64,000 nucleotides of DNA from Chitinimonas sp. BJYL2 (GTDB taxonomy: Bacteria > Pseudomonadota > Gammaproteobacteria > Burkholderiales > Chitinimonadaceae), in contig NZ_JANZKW010000002.1 in the NCBI RefSeq assembly GCF_027257935.1, positions 372,001-436,000 of the forward strand, in the 5' to 3' direction. The position numbers were made by a program, and so were the translations under genes. Numbering within the stretch: the first letter of the stretch is position 1; the number at the start of each line of letters is the position of its first letter. The notes below the pieces were generated by a model. That model made no database searches and was not told the origin of the DNA. It saw nothing but the letters and a program-made list of their open reading frames with translations. Below are positions 53,236 to 61,019 of this stretch, piece by piece.

Positions 53236-55689
53236 ATGTTGATCGTGGCAAACGCAGCGCAGGCTCCTCGGGAGTCTGCGCTGTTTTTTTGGCGACGCTG
53301 GCTTTGCTATCTGCTGCCGGCATTGTTGAGCCTGGTTGCCGTGGCAACACATGCACAAGACAGCATCGTGGCATCCGCCCGATTCTGGCCCACCGCCTGC
53401 GCTGAACGTAGCGGGCCGGGCCAGGACGTCGCCCTGCCCAACCTGCTCAACCTCAAAGCCCTGCGCCTGCCCACGCCGGTCTGCTATGAAATACCGGTGA
53501 CGCTGGCAGCTACGCCCGATAGCACCTGGACGCTGACTCTGCGCAGGGTTTCCCGCGACTATGCCATCCGCCTCAATGGTCAGCTGATCAGTGCCCGCGG
53601 CAAGGCGGCCGGCCCCCTGCCAACCCGGCTAGGCTTTACCGACACCCTGGTCGAGACCTCCCCTGCCTGGTGGCGGCAAGGAAACAATGTGGTCCAGATA
53701 GAGATGATGGCCGGCATCTGGTCGCGAGCGGGGCTATCGACCCTGCATATCGGCCCCGACAAGCAGGTGCGCAGCGCCTTTGAACAGCAGCATTTCTTCA
53801 ACCGAGACCTGCCGCAGGCCATCAATCTTGCTTGCGGGTTGCTGGCCATCCTCACGCTCCTGATCTGGTACTGGCGACCGCGCGAGCGTGCACTTGCCTA
53901 CTTCAGTCTGCTGTTCCTGCTGGGCTCCTTGCGCAACTGGTACTACTACGCCGATTCGCCCCTGATTTCCGCCACGTTCAATCACTGGTTCTTTTATGCG
54001 GCGCAGGTGTGGACCTCTGCCTTGCTGCTGCTGTTTACCGCCACCCTGTGCCACCGCGACGGCAGACGCCTGATACAGCAGGTCATTACTGTCGCCACCC
54101 TGCTGTCGCTGCTGGCGATTGCCGCGGTGGACACGGTGTGGCTGGTACGCCTGCGTACGGCCACCTATCCCCTGTTGATCGGCACCATTCCCCTGTCCAT
54201 CTGGTGGCTCTACCGCGCAGGCCGCCAAACCAACCAACGATTGTTGTTCGGCGTGATGGCGGGTTTGCTGGTGGTTTTTGTCAGCACCATTCAGGACTAT
54301 CTCGTCGTCACCAATCAGCGCGGGCTCGATGGCGAGTACTGGCTGCCCTACTCCATGCCTATCGTGCTCACGACCTTTGCGATCTACCAGCTCCGGCGCA
54401 TGGTGGCCGCCTTGGGTGCAGTGGAACAGCAGGCCGATGAACTCGAAGCCAAGGTCAGCGAACGCACCTTGGCACTGGCCAATGCCGGCGCCAAGAAAAC
54501 CCGCTTTCTGGCAGCAGCCAGCCACGACTTGCGGCAGCCCATGCATGCGATCAGCCTGCTCGTCGGCTTGCTCGACAATCGCTTGCCGCAACGGCAGTTC
54601 GATCAGGTGCTCGGGCAGCTCAAGGATGGCGTGAGGGCGATGGAATCACTGCTGAAAGGCATCATGGACCTGTCGCGGCTGGATGCCGGCGGCGTGCAGC
54701 CCAAGATCAGCAGTTTTGCGTTGGGCCCCATGCTGGCCATGGTGGTGCAGTCCGAATCTGCTCATGCTGCGGAGCGCGGTCTTACCCTGCGTGCCCGCCC
54801 CTGCCCCTATTGGGTGCAAAGCGACCCGATCCTGCTGGAGCGCATCGTCCGCAACCTGCTGGGCAACGCGATTCGCTACACCCGTCGTGGCGGCGTAATG
54901 GTGGCATGCCGACGCCGCGGCACCCAGCTGCTGCTGCAAGTCTGGGATACCGGCATCGGTATCGAACCCGCGCAGCAAACTGCCATCTTCGACGAGTTCT
55001 ACCAGGTACCCGGCGTCTCCCGGGACCGCGCGCAGGGCCTGGGCCTGGGGCTTTCCATCGTGAACCAGTACAGCCAGCTGCTGGGCCATCCGCTGGGCCT
55101 GGTGTCACGGCCGGGGCGGGGATCGTGTTTCAGCATCACCCTGCCACTGGCACCGGTGAATCCTGCTCTGCCGCAAACGGCTGTGAGCGAGACCTTCGAC
55201 CTGACCGGCCACTTCATCCTGCTGATCGACGATGATGAGCGTATCCGGGAGGCCACTTCGCTGCTGCTGCGCAGCTGGGGCTGTCATGTCGATACGGCAC
55301 GTGATCTGGCCAGTGCGCGCGAGGCACTGGACCGACACCTTCGCGCACCCGATCTGCTGCTGGTGGATTTCCGGCTGGATCAGGGCCTGCGTGGTCCCGA
55401 TGTGATCACGGCATTACGTTCGGAACTGGAAGAAGATGTGCCGGCCATCATCATCAGCGGCGATGTATCAATCGATGGCTTCTGGCAAGCGGATGGCGCT
55501 GCACCACAGGTGCTGCACAAGCCCTTGCATCCCGCTGAACTGCGTCAGGCGCTGGCCGACCAGCTCGGTAATGCATCAACGGTCAAAACAGAGCCCGAGA
55601 CGGCTGGCCTCGATGACCGCCTGAGTGCGGGTGGTGACATTGAGCAGGCGCAGAATGGCACTGATATGGCTTTTGACCGTCGCGGTTGA
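53236..55689 (+). CDS. Hybrid sensor histidine kinase with 7TM-type sensor and C-terminal receiver
   Basis: An 817-residue kinase from ATG 53236 (GTG 53224 or 53245 are alternatives). An N-terminal signal-like segment ends near THAQ, a periplasmic sensor domain is followed by about seven hydrophobic helices (about 195-390), a short coiled coil (AVEQQADELEAKVSERTLAL), HisKA with His430 (AASHDLRQPMHAISLL), HATPase (GNAIRYTRRGG, DTGIGIEP) and a receiver with Asp711 (LLLVDFRL). A terminator overlaps its first codons, and its 3' end overlaps the opposite-strand regulator by 114 bp. Signal unknown. Confidence 0.87.
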   Translation: MLIVANAAQAPRESALFFWRRWLCYLLPALLSLVAVATHAQDSIVASARFWPTACAERSGPGQDVALPNLLNLKALRLPTPVCYEIPVTLAATPDSTWTLTLRRVSRDYAIRLNGQLISARGKAAGPLPTRLGFTDTLVETSPAWWRQGNNVVQIEMMAGIWSRAGLSTLHIGPDKQVRSAFEQQHFFNRDLPQAINLACGLLAILTLLIWYWRPRERALAYFSLLFLLGSLRNWYYYADSPLISATFNHWFFYAAQVWTSALLLLFTATLCHRDGRRLIQQVITVATLLSLLAIAAVDTVWLVRLRTATYPLLIGTIPLSIWWLYRAGRQTNQRLLFGVMAGLLVVFVSTIQDYLVVTNQRGLDGEYWLPYSMPIVLTTFAIYQLRRMVAALGAVEQQADELEAKVSERTLALANAGAKKTRFLAAASHDLRQPMHAISLLVGLLDNRLPQRQFDQVLGQLKDGVRAMESLLKGIMDLSRLDAGGVQPKISSFALGPMLAMVVQSESAHAAERGLTLRARPCPYWVQSDPILLERIVRNLLGNAIRYTRRGGVMVACRRRGTQLLLQVWDTGIGIEPAQQTAIFDEFYQVPGVSRDRAQGLGLGLSIVNQYSQLLGHPLGLVSRPGRGSCFSITLPLAPVNPALPQTAVSETFDLTGHFILLIDDDERIREATSLLLRSWGCHVDTARDLASAREALDRHLRAPDLLLVDFRLDQGLRGPDVITALRSELEEDVPAIIISGDVSIDGFWQADGAAPQVLHKPLHPAELRQALADQLGNASTVKTEPETAGLDDRLSAGGDIEQAQNGTDMAFDRRG
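53255..53290 (+). terminator. Intrinsic terminator after the fatty-acyl reductase, inside the next kinase gene
   Basis: CAGCGCAGGCTCC (53255-53267) pairs with GGAGTCTGCGCTG (53271-53283), 13 bp with one G-U, across a 3-nt loop, and is followed by seven Ts. It starts 45 bp after the FAR stop and lies within the coding frame of the kinase. Confidence 0.95.
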
Positions 55690-56223
55690 GATATCCAGAT
55701 CTCGGCAGATCTGCTTGTTGGACATCCCCTGCAATACACGCTGCAGAACCTGCGCCTGGCGCGGCGACAAGCCAAGGTCTTCGGGTGACACCGCCCTTGC
55801 TGGCGCCGGCAGGGGGCGGCCGCTGCCAGACATCAGCACCTCGGTCGGCACATAGATGCCGCCAGCCAGAATGAGCCGCAGCGCGGCAATCATCACCTCT
55901 GTCTGCACGCTTTTCGGAATGAAGCCCATGGCCCCGTCGCCAATCGCCCGAAGGATGACGGCAGGCTCGTCGTGGCCGGAAACCACCACCACCGGTAAAC
56001 CGGGGTAGTGAGATTGCAGCCGCGCCAGACCGGTCATGCCGGATTCCTCGGCCAGTTCCAGATCCAGCAGGACCAGATCCGGCAAGGCATCCTGCGCGAG
56101 GCACGCCAGCGCCTCATTGCAATTGCCGACGCCGGTTACGGCAACGCCTTCGTCCAGCCGCTGCAGTAGCGCCGCCAGACCATCCCGGAACAAAGCGTGA
56201 TCATCGATCAGCAGTACGCGCAC
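55576..56223 (-). CDS. LuxR/NarL-type response regulator
   Basis: A 215-residue regulator. The receiver has Asp54 (LVLLDLELAEESG) and the HTH is at about residues 150-200 (SPRQAQVLQRVLQGMSNKQICRDLDISTATVKSHIS). It probably pairs with the convergent hybrid kinase: their 3' ends overlap by 114 bp. It is 1 bp from the granule-region gene upstream, suggesting a shared transcript. Confidence 0.88.
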   Translation of the reverse strand: MRVLLIDDHALFRDGLAALLQRLDEGVAVTGVGNCNEALACLAQDALPDLVLLDLELAEESGMTGLARLQSHYPGLPVVVVSGHDEPAVILRAIGDGAMGFIPKSVQTEVMIAALRLILAGGIYVPTEVLMSGSGRPLPAPARAVSPEDLGLSPRQAQVLQRVLQGMSNKQICRDLDISTATVKSHISAILRLLNVTTRTQAVIEASRLGLCFDR

Positions 56224-56224
56224 G

Positions 56225-56497
56225 TCAGTCGAAATTCTGCGCCAGGAACTTGCGGATATCGCCCTCGATACGTGGCTTGAGCGCCATCAGCAAAAAGCCC
56301 AGATTGACCTCGACAACAATCTTGTCAGGATTCACCGTGAGGCAACCGTTCACGCCGGTACGCTTGAAGTGCAGTACCTCGCCCTCCCAGCGGCACACCA
56401 TGTCGAACTCCTGCTGCATCTGATCGGCCACGTTGGAGGCGAGCTGAAGCGCCTCATCGTGAGGTTTGCTATGGGGGTAATTGATATGAATGGACAT
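56225..56497 (-). CDS. Polyhydroxyalkanoic-acid-system family protein (granule-region protein)
   Basis: A 90-residue protein starting at ATG 56497 (MSIHINYPHSKPHDEALQLA), with GGAG ahead of it. The strand-helix pattern VADQMQQEFDMVCRWEGEVLHF ... LTVNPDKIVVEVNLGFLLMALKP ... FLAQNFD is that of the small PHA_gran_rgn family, found next to PHA and granule genes. It probably sits on storage granules or regulates their formation. The phasin gene is about 1.1 kb away on the other strand. Confidence 0.83.
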   Translation of the reverse strand: MSIHINYPHSKPHDEALQLASNVADQMQQEFDMVCRWEGEVLHFKRTGVNGCLTVNPDKIVVEVNLGFLLMALKPRIEGDIRKFLAQNFD

Positions 56498-56600
56498 CCG
56501 GAACTCCGCCAAACAGGGCAACAATGCGGCAACGCAAGCCGCTATTCACTTGCAGCTTAGCCGATGAACGGCAATACGGGGAGTCTCACCACCGTATCGC

Positions 56601-57272
56601 TCAGAGATTAAAGACCTGGAATGGATCGGGATCGGCGGCCAGTATTCGCTCCAGGATCAGGGTTTCACGATCGCGGATGGTATCCAGGAAGTGATCCGCC
56701 CCTTTCATATGCAGGAATGCCGCAAAGCCCCGCTCCAGAAAGTCCTGCAACTCCCCCAGCCCGGCCAGATGGGCCGGACCATGCGCGAGCTTCAAGGTCA
56801 TCTGCACCAGAGGTCGCTGGACCAACTGATCCAGCTCATGGCCCAGCGTATGCACCAACGCAATCTGTTCATAGCGTGCGGCTGCCTGATCACAGCGACG
56901 ATAGGCCTCCGCGTAATTGACCGCGTTGATCTGATCCACGCGCAGGGTATCGAACAGCATGCTGGCCATCTGCGCATCCAGTTGCTGGCTCAGTTGATTG
57001 AGATGCAACGCGCTAGCCAATGCCTGGGTGGCCCGGCGCGGTAGTAAGGCCCGCATCTTGGCAATCACCCTCGCACCGTCAGCATCCCGGCGCGAGTAAT
57101 CCTTCGGTCCGTAGATATCCGTCAGGAAGAAGGTGGTGGCCTGCGCGTAACGCGCATCGGCTGAAAGGTCGGCATACGTGGCGGCCAGGCGGTCTGCCTG
57201 CCAGCGGGCAAGCAGGTAAGCAGGGCGGCTGAGGCCGCTTTGGGCGATGGCGTCGTCAAGTTGAGCAAGCAT
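56601..57272 (-). CDS. Conserved helical protein with FFLTDIYG motif
   Basis: A 223-residue soluble helical protein starting at ATG 57272 (MLAQLDDAIAQSG). Residues about 48-62 read FFLTDIYGPKDYSRR, which resembles the conserved FFLEELY-type motif of a proteobacterial hypothetical family. Further Ala-rich helices (VDQINAVNYAEAYRRCDQAAA) follow. No known function and no signal peptide. It is a single gene between the granule-region gene and the phasin. Confidence 0.7.
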   Translation of the reverse strand: MLAQLDDAIAQSGLSRPAYLLARWQADRLAATYADLSADARYAQATTFFLTDIYGPKDYSRRDADGARVIAKMRALLPRRATQALASALHLNQLSQQLDAQMASMLFDTLRVDQINAVNYAEAYRRCDQAAARYEQIALVHTLGHELDQLVQRPLVQMTLKLAHGPAHLAGLGELQDFLERGFAAFLHMKGADHFLDTIRDRETLILERILAADPDPFQVFNL

Positions 57273-57608
57273 GCTGTAGCGAAAAAGTGATGGGCGTAAA
57301 TCTGACAGCGTGGCAAGGACGCACAGCGCAGGCCGCGTCCTTACGGGCCCTGCCGCGAGCACGGACAAAATCACAACGTTGCGATAGTACAACAGTGTGG
57401 TTTAGCCACCAGTGCGCACAACAAAAACCCGATAAAAAACTGGCACTTAGCGCAACCCAGCCCGGATAATTCATTCCAACAGAGGCCGATTTGCGAGCCG
57501 ATTATAAGCGCCGCCACCCAGCGGCACCCGGGCACAGTTCGGATATCTCGTTATCCACCCGGCAGTACCGGACCGATTTTTCGTTTTGTAAACTCAAGGA
57601 GTGCCACC
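57273..57608. other. 336-bp divergent intergenic region before the phasin
   Basis: Contains the upstream regions of the FFLTDIYG gene (minus) and the phasin (plus). A clear AAGGAG lies 7-8 nt before the phasin ATG. I see no strong -35/-10 pair (TATAAG at 57503-57508 lacks a partner). No coding sequence or repeat is recognised. Confidence 0.5.
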
Positions 57609-58040
57609 ATGGCAAAGTCGCTGAAGAAAGCTACCGAAGAAAAGCAGTACGCTCACGTTATTCTTGAATCCGCCAACCAGATCTGGCTGGCAGGCCTGGG
57701 TGCTTTCGCCAAGGCACAAGGCGAAGGCGTGAAGGCTTTCGACACGCTGGTCGAAACCGGCAAGCAAGTTGAAGAAAAGAGCCGCAAGTCGGCCGAGGAG
57801 AAAGTTGTGGCAGTGACCAGCAAAGCAACCGAGACCTGGGACAAGCTGGAACAAGTGTTCCAGGACCGCGTCGCCCGCGCCCTGAACGCACTGGGCGTGC
57901 CCAGCAACAAGGATCTGGCCGACCTGAACAAGCGCATCGACGAGCTGAACAAGAGCGTCAATGAGCTGCTCAAGAAGCAAACCGCCAAGCCGGCTGCTGC
58001 CGCTGCCAAGGCTGAAGAAAAGCCCGCTGCCAAGGCCTGA
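57609..58040 (+). CDS. Phasin (PhaI-type polyhydroxyalkanoate granule protein)
   Basis: A 143-residue amphipathic helical protein that coats storage granules. The core is YAHVILESANQIWLAGLGAFAKAQGEGVKAFDTLV (about 14-48), followed by a helix-rich middle (TWDKLEQVFQDRVARALNALGVPSNKDLADLNKRIDELN) and an Ala/Lys-rich tail (KPAAAAAKAEEKPAAKA), the form of PhaI/GA13-like phasins. A strong AAGGAG precedes it and a long terminator follows. PHA synthase itself is not in the window, so the granules may hold PHA or wax. Confidence 0.9.
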   Translation: MAKSLKKATEEKQYAHVILESANQIWLAGLGAFAKAQGEGVKAFDTLVETGKQVEEKSRKSAEEKVVAVTSKATETWDKLEQVFQDRVARALNALGVPSNKDLADLNKRIDELNKSVNELLKKQTAKPAAAAAKAEEKPAAKA

Positions 58041-58061
58041 GTCCTGGGTACCGCGCTGTAG

Positions 58062-58099
58062 CAAAACGGGGCGGCGCCTTGTGCGTCCGCCCCGTTTTG
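58062..58099 (+). terminator. Terminator after the phasin gene
   Basis: CAAAACGGGGCGG (58062-58074) and CCGCCCCGTTTTG (58087-58099) pair over 13 bp; T-rich sequence (TTTGTTTGTTTG) follows. It has the AGCAAAACG arm shared with other terminators of the window. Confidence 0.92.
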
Positions 58100-58236
58100 T
58101 TTGTTTGCCTGTGAATCTGTCCATGTATACGCGCACTTGTCGTTGCGATGCAGCGATGCGGCGCCTTGCAGGCGGCCTCACAGGCAAGCAAGCAATTGCT
58201 CTAAAATAGCACCTTGTTCTACCGGAGTTGTCGTCG

Positions 58237-59472
58237 ATGCCCCCCGCCTCACCTCGCACTGCCCGCTCTCAGATTGGCCTCAACCTCGCGGCAGGCGGCC
58301 CATTGGGCGCCATTTATGAAGTCGGGGCCCTGTGTGCTTTGGATGAGGCCCTGGTCGGCATCGAACTGACGGATCTGGACGTTTATGTCGGGGTCAGTGC
58401 AGGCAGTTTCATTGCCGCCGCACTGGCCAATGGCATCTCTCCCCGCGAGATGTACCGGATCTTCATCACCAACGAAGCCAAGGACATTCCGTTCGAGCCT
58501 GATCAGTTCCTGCGCCCGGCCTACCGTGAGTATTTCCGCCGCGCCATGGGCTTGCCCGAACTCATGTTCGACGCCTTCTGGGATTTCATCACCCGGCCGC
58601 GCGAAGTCGGTCTCACGGGCGCCATGATGCAGCTGGCCCACGCGATCCCCACCGGCCTGTTCGATAACAGCGAAATTGATCGTTTTCTGACCCGCGTATT
58701 TACCTCCGGCGGCAGGACCAACGATTTCCGCGCACTGCGCAACAAGCTGTACATCGTGGCAACCGATCTCGATACCGGTCGCTCAGTGAAGTTTGGCGAA
58801 CCCGGCTACGACCATGTGGCCATCTCCAAGGCGGTCCAGGCGTCTTCTGCCCTGCCGGGCCTGTTCCCACCGGTGGAGATCGATGGCGATCACTTTGTAG
58901 ACGGGGCGCTCAAGAAAACGCTGCACACCTCTATCAGCTTGGACGAAGACGCCAATCTGGTCATTTGCGTCAACCCGATCGTCCCCTTCGATTCACGTCT
59001 TGCGGCCACAGGTCACCCGGATTCACGTGACCGGCTGATGCAGGGCGGCTTGCCCGTCGTGCTGTCGCAGACCTTCCGCTCGATCATCCACTCGCGCATG
59101 CGCGTAGGCATGCAGCGTTACGCTGAAGCCTATGAACACGCCGACATCGTGCTGTTCGAGCCCAGCCACGGCGATCAGGAAATCTTCTTTTCCAATGTAT
59201 TCAGCTATGCCGACCGCGAGAACATGTGCGAGCACGCCTACCAGCACACGCGTGAAGACCTTCGCCAGCGTGCCGATCTGCTTGAGCCCATCCTCGCCAA
59301 ACATGGGGTGCGCATCAATCATGAAGCGCTTGAGGAAGAGCGCTGGCTATCTCAAAAGGCCTATCACCATTATTGGCGCAAATTTGATGACCGCCCGCAG
59401 CCTGACGCAGGCATCGACAAGCTTTACCACACCCTGAACCAGCTGGATCAGTGGTTACAGACACGGCGTTGA
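58237..59472 (+). CDS. Patatin-like phospholipase (intracellular)
   Basis: A 411-residue lipase without a signal peptide. Nucleophile Ser54 is in GVSAGSF (52-58) and Asp222 in VDGALKK; the oxyanion loop reads AAGGPLGA instead of the usual GGGxRG. ATG 58237 has CGGAG 9 nt upstream. It lies downstream of the phasin and within the storage-lipid neighbourhood, so mobilisation of granule lipid is a reasonable guess, but membrane phospholipid is equally possible. Confidence 0.84.
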   Translation: MPPASPRTARSQIGLNLAAGGPLGAIYEVGALCALDEALVGIELTDLDVYVGVSAGSFIAAALANGISPREMYRIFITNEAKDIPFEPDQFLRPAYREYFRRAMGLPELMFDAFWDFITRPREVGLTGAMMQLAHAIPTGLFDNSEIDRFLTRVFTSGGRTNDFRALRNKLYIVATDLDTGRSVKFGEPGYDHVAISKAVQASSALPGLFPPVEIDGDHFVDGALKKTLHTSISLDEDANLVICVNPIVPFDSRLAATGHPDSRDRLMQGGLPVVLSQTFRSIIHSRMRVGMQRYAEAYEHADIVLFEPSHGDQEIFFSNVFSYADRENMCEHAYQHTREDLRQRADLLEPILAKHGVRINHEALEEERWLSQKAYHHYWRKFDDRPQPDAGIDKLYHTLNQLDQWLQTRR

Positions 59473-59501
59473 GGCAGAGCGAGTCAAGCCGGGCAGCAAT
59501 C

Positions 59502-59531
59502 AAAAAGGGGCGGTGAATACCGCCCCTTTTG
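59502..59531. terminator. Bidirectional terminator between the patatin and GntR genes
   Basis: AAAAGGGGCGGT (59503-59514) and ACCGCCCCTTTT (59519-59530) pair over 12 bp around GAAT, with T runs on both strands. It separates convergent genes. Confidence 0.93.
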
Positions 59532-59550
59532 CGTCAGGAAACCGAGCACC

Positions 59551-60186
59551 TCAGGCTTCGAAATTCGCCTCGAAGAAGTTCACGTAAGCCTCGTGCAGAC
59601 GCTTCATGTCTGCGGACAATCTGGCCATGTCTCGTGCTTTGAGCGATTCCAGGTAATCCCAGCGTGTCGGCGCATCGTTCAGGCGCTTGCCCTTGTTCTT
59701 GCGCAGCACTTCGGCGTAGTAGCGAGTAGCCCGCTTGAGGGTGATCTGGATCATCTCCAGCAACAGCGGCCGGTTGGCCTTGCTCAGCAAGACGGCGTAA
59801 TACGCATTGATATTGTCCATGAAGGCCGTTGCGGTCTGCCCTTCGGTCGCCTCCAGCTGGGCAGTAAGATCGGCCAGCTTGGCGAGCTGCGCATCATCGA
59901 GCGTGGGCATGGCGATCTCGAATGCCAGAGATTCAAGTGCATGACGCACACCGGCAATGTCAGCCGCCTCGCCACGCTTGAGGCGGGCAACAATGGCACC
60001 CCGGTAGGCAAAATACTCGACCAGCCCTTCCACCTGCAGGCGCTGCAGGGCTTCGCGCAGCGGAATGGGGCTGACACCATAGTGATTGGCCAGCTCAACC
60101 TGCTTGAGCGGATCACCCGGCGCCAACTCGCCGCGGAAGATGTCTTCGCGGATTTCCTGCACGATCTTGTCTACGAGTGTCGTCAT
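59551..60186 (-). CDS. GntR-family regulator (FadR/FCD type)
   Basis: A 211-residue regulator starting at ATG 60186 (MTTLVDKIVQEIREDIFRGEL). The winged HTH is at about residues 3-70 (GDPLKQVELANHYGVSPIPLREALQRLQVEGL), and the C-terminal FCD ligand-binding domain follows (RHALESLAFEIAMPTL, AYYAVLLSKANRPLLLEMI). Members sense small organic acids or acyl-CoA. A 14-bp palindrome at 60317-60330 in the upstream gap is a possible operator. The target is not known. Confidence 0.86.
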   Translation of the reverse strand: MTTLVDKIVQEIREDIFRGELAPGDPLKQVELANHYGVSPIPLREALQRLQVEGLVEYFAYRGAIVARLKRGEAADIAGVRHALESLAFEIAMPTLDDAQLAKLADLTAQLEATEGQTATAFMDNINAYYAVLLSKANRPLLLEMIQITLKRATRYYAEVLRKNKGKRLNDAPTRWDYLESLKARDMARLSADMKRLHEAYVNFFEANFEA

Positions 60187-60638
60187 GATGCGCACCGAGC
60201 GGTTCAAGCCCGGCTTCCCAGTATGCAAATCAAGCTGGCAGTCTAACAAACCCGCCAGTATTTTTTTGCTGTCCTGGCATTAGGGTTTACCGCAACAGTC
60301 GCCCGTCTGCCAATGGCTTGCCTAGGCAAGTCTGCTACATACCCGGCCTTGCCGATTTTCATGACAGACAGATAACAAGTCCGTCTGCAATCCAGAAAAA
60401 CATCTATAAATCAAATGCTTTCATGGCATATTCAGGCAAAATGCATTTCATGCCTCGCGCATAAAGCCGACTCGCAGTAAGATAAGTGCTGAGAAGCTCA
60501 GGGCTGATGCAGGGTGTTGGGCGGCCACAGATCACGTTGAAGCCGGTGATGCAATCCGACTTCGGTATGAGTGTTGACGCGCCGTCATACACAACCCCGG
60601 CATACTCAATGACAGAACCATAACCTGGCCAGATCGCC
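60187..60638. other. 452-bp intergenic region, relatively AT-rich
   Basis: Contains the GntR upstream region, the palindrome at 60317-60330 and the start region of the HTH gene at 60639. AT content looks higher than in the neighbouring genes. A minus-strand open frame across about 60404-60640 would encode 78 residues with several Cys but has no recognised domain or ribosome site; I treat it as uncertain and do not call it. Confidence 0.5.
60317..60330. promoter_or_regulatory. 14-bp palindrome, candidate operator
   Basis: CTTGCCTAGGCAAG is a perfect palindrome in the gap upstream of the GntR gene, 131 bp before its start codon. Autoregulatory sites are common for this family, but no match to a published consensus is claimed. 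Confidence 0.4.
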
Positions 60639-60965
60639 ATGAAACTGTTCGACAAACTGTTCAATCCGCGTGAAGTACGCCGCAAGCTCGGTCTGAACCA
60701 GCAGGAGTTCTGGACCAAGATCGGCGTGACACAAAGCGGCGGATCGCGCTACGAGAGTGGCCGCAACATGCCCAAGCCGGTCCGCGAGCTATTGCGTCTG
60801 GTGCATGTCGAGCAGATTGATCTGACCCGTGTGCGTCGTGAGGATTTCGACATCATCGATTACCTCAAGGACAACCACCCCGATCTCTACAAAAGCCTGC
60901 AAAAGGCGGTTCGTGCCCGGCAGGAAGCCGGCAAGTCCGGCGGCGAATCCAGCGAGTCCGAATAA
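60639..60965 (+). CDS. Small XRE-type helix-turn-helix protein
   Basis: A 108-residue protein. Residues about 11-53 form an XRE HTH (VRRKLGLNQQEFWTKIGVTQSGGSRYESGRNMPKPVRE). The C-terminal part is acidic/basic mixed, with DIIDYLKDNHPDLYKSLQKA and a Ser/Glu-rich tail. Such proteins may act as DNA-binding regulators. The partner is unknown; it is a single gene. Confidence 0.78.
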   Translation: MKLFDKLFNPREVRRKLGLNQQEFWTKIGVTQSGGSRYESGRNMPKPVRELLRLVHVEQIDLTRVRREDFDIIDYLKDNHPDLYKSLQKAVRARQEAGKSGGESSESE

Positions 60966-61019
60966 GCACCACCAGCGCCGAGTCCGGCCCGGCGCCGCCA
61001 GCACTGGCAAGCAGCACGT

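Noticed and set aside
60404-60718. Minus-strand 104-codon frame overlapping the HTH gene
   Set aside because: It overlaps the HTH gene start and shows no recognised domain; an inner start would leave 78 residues, considered too weak to call.
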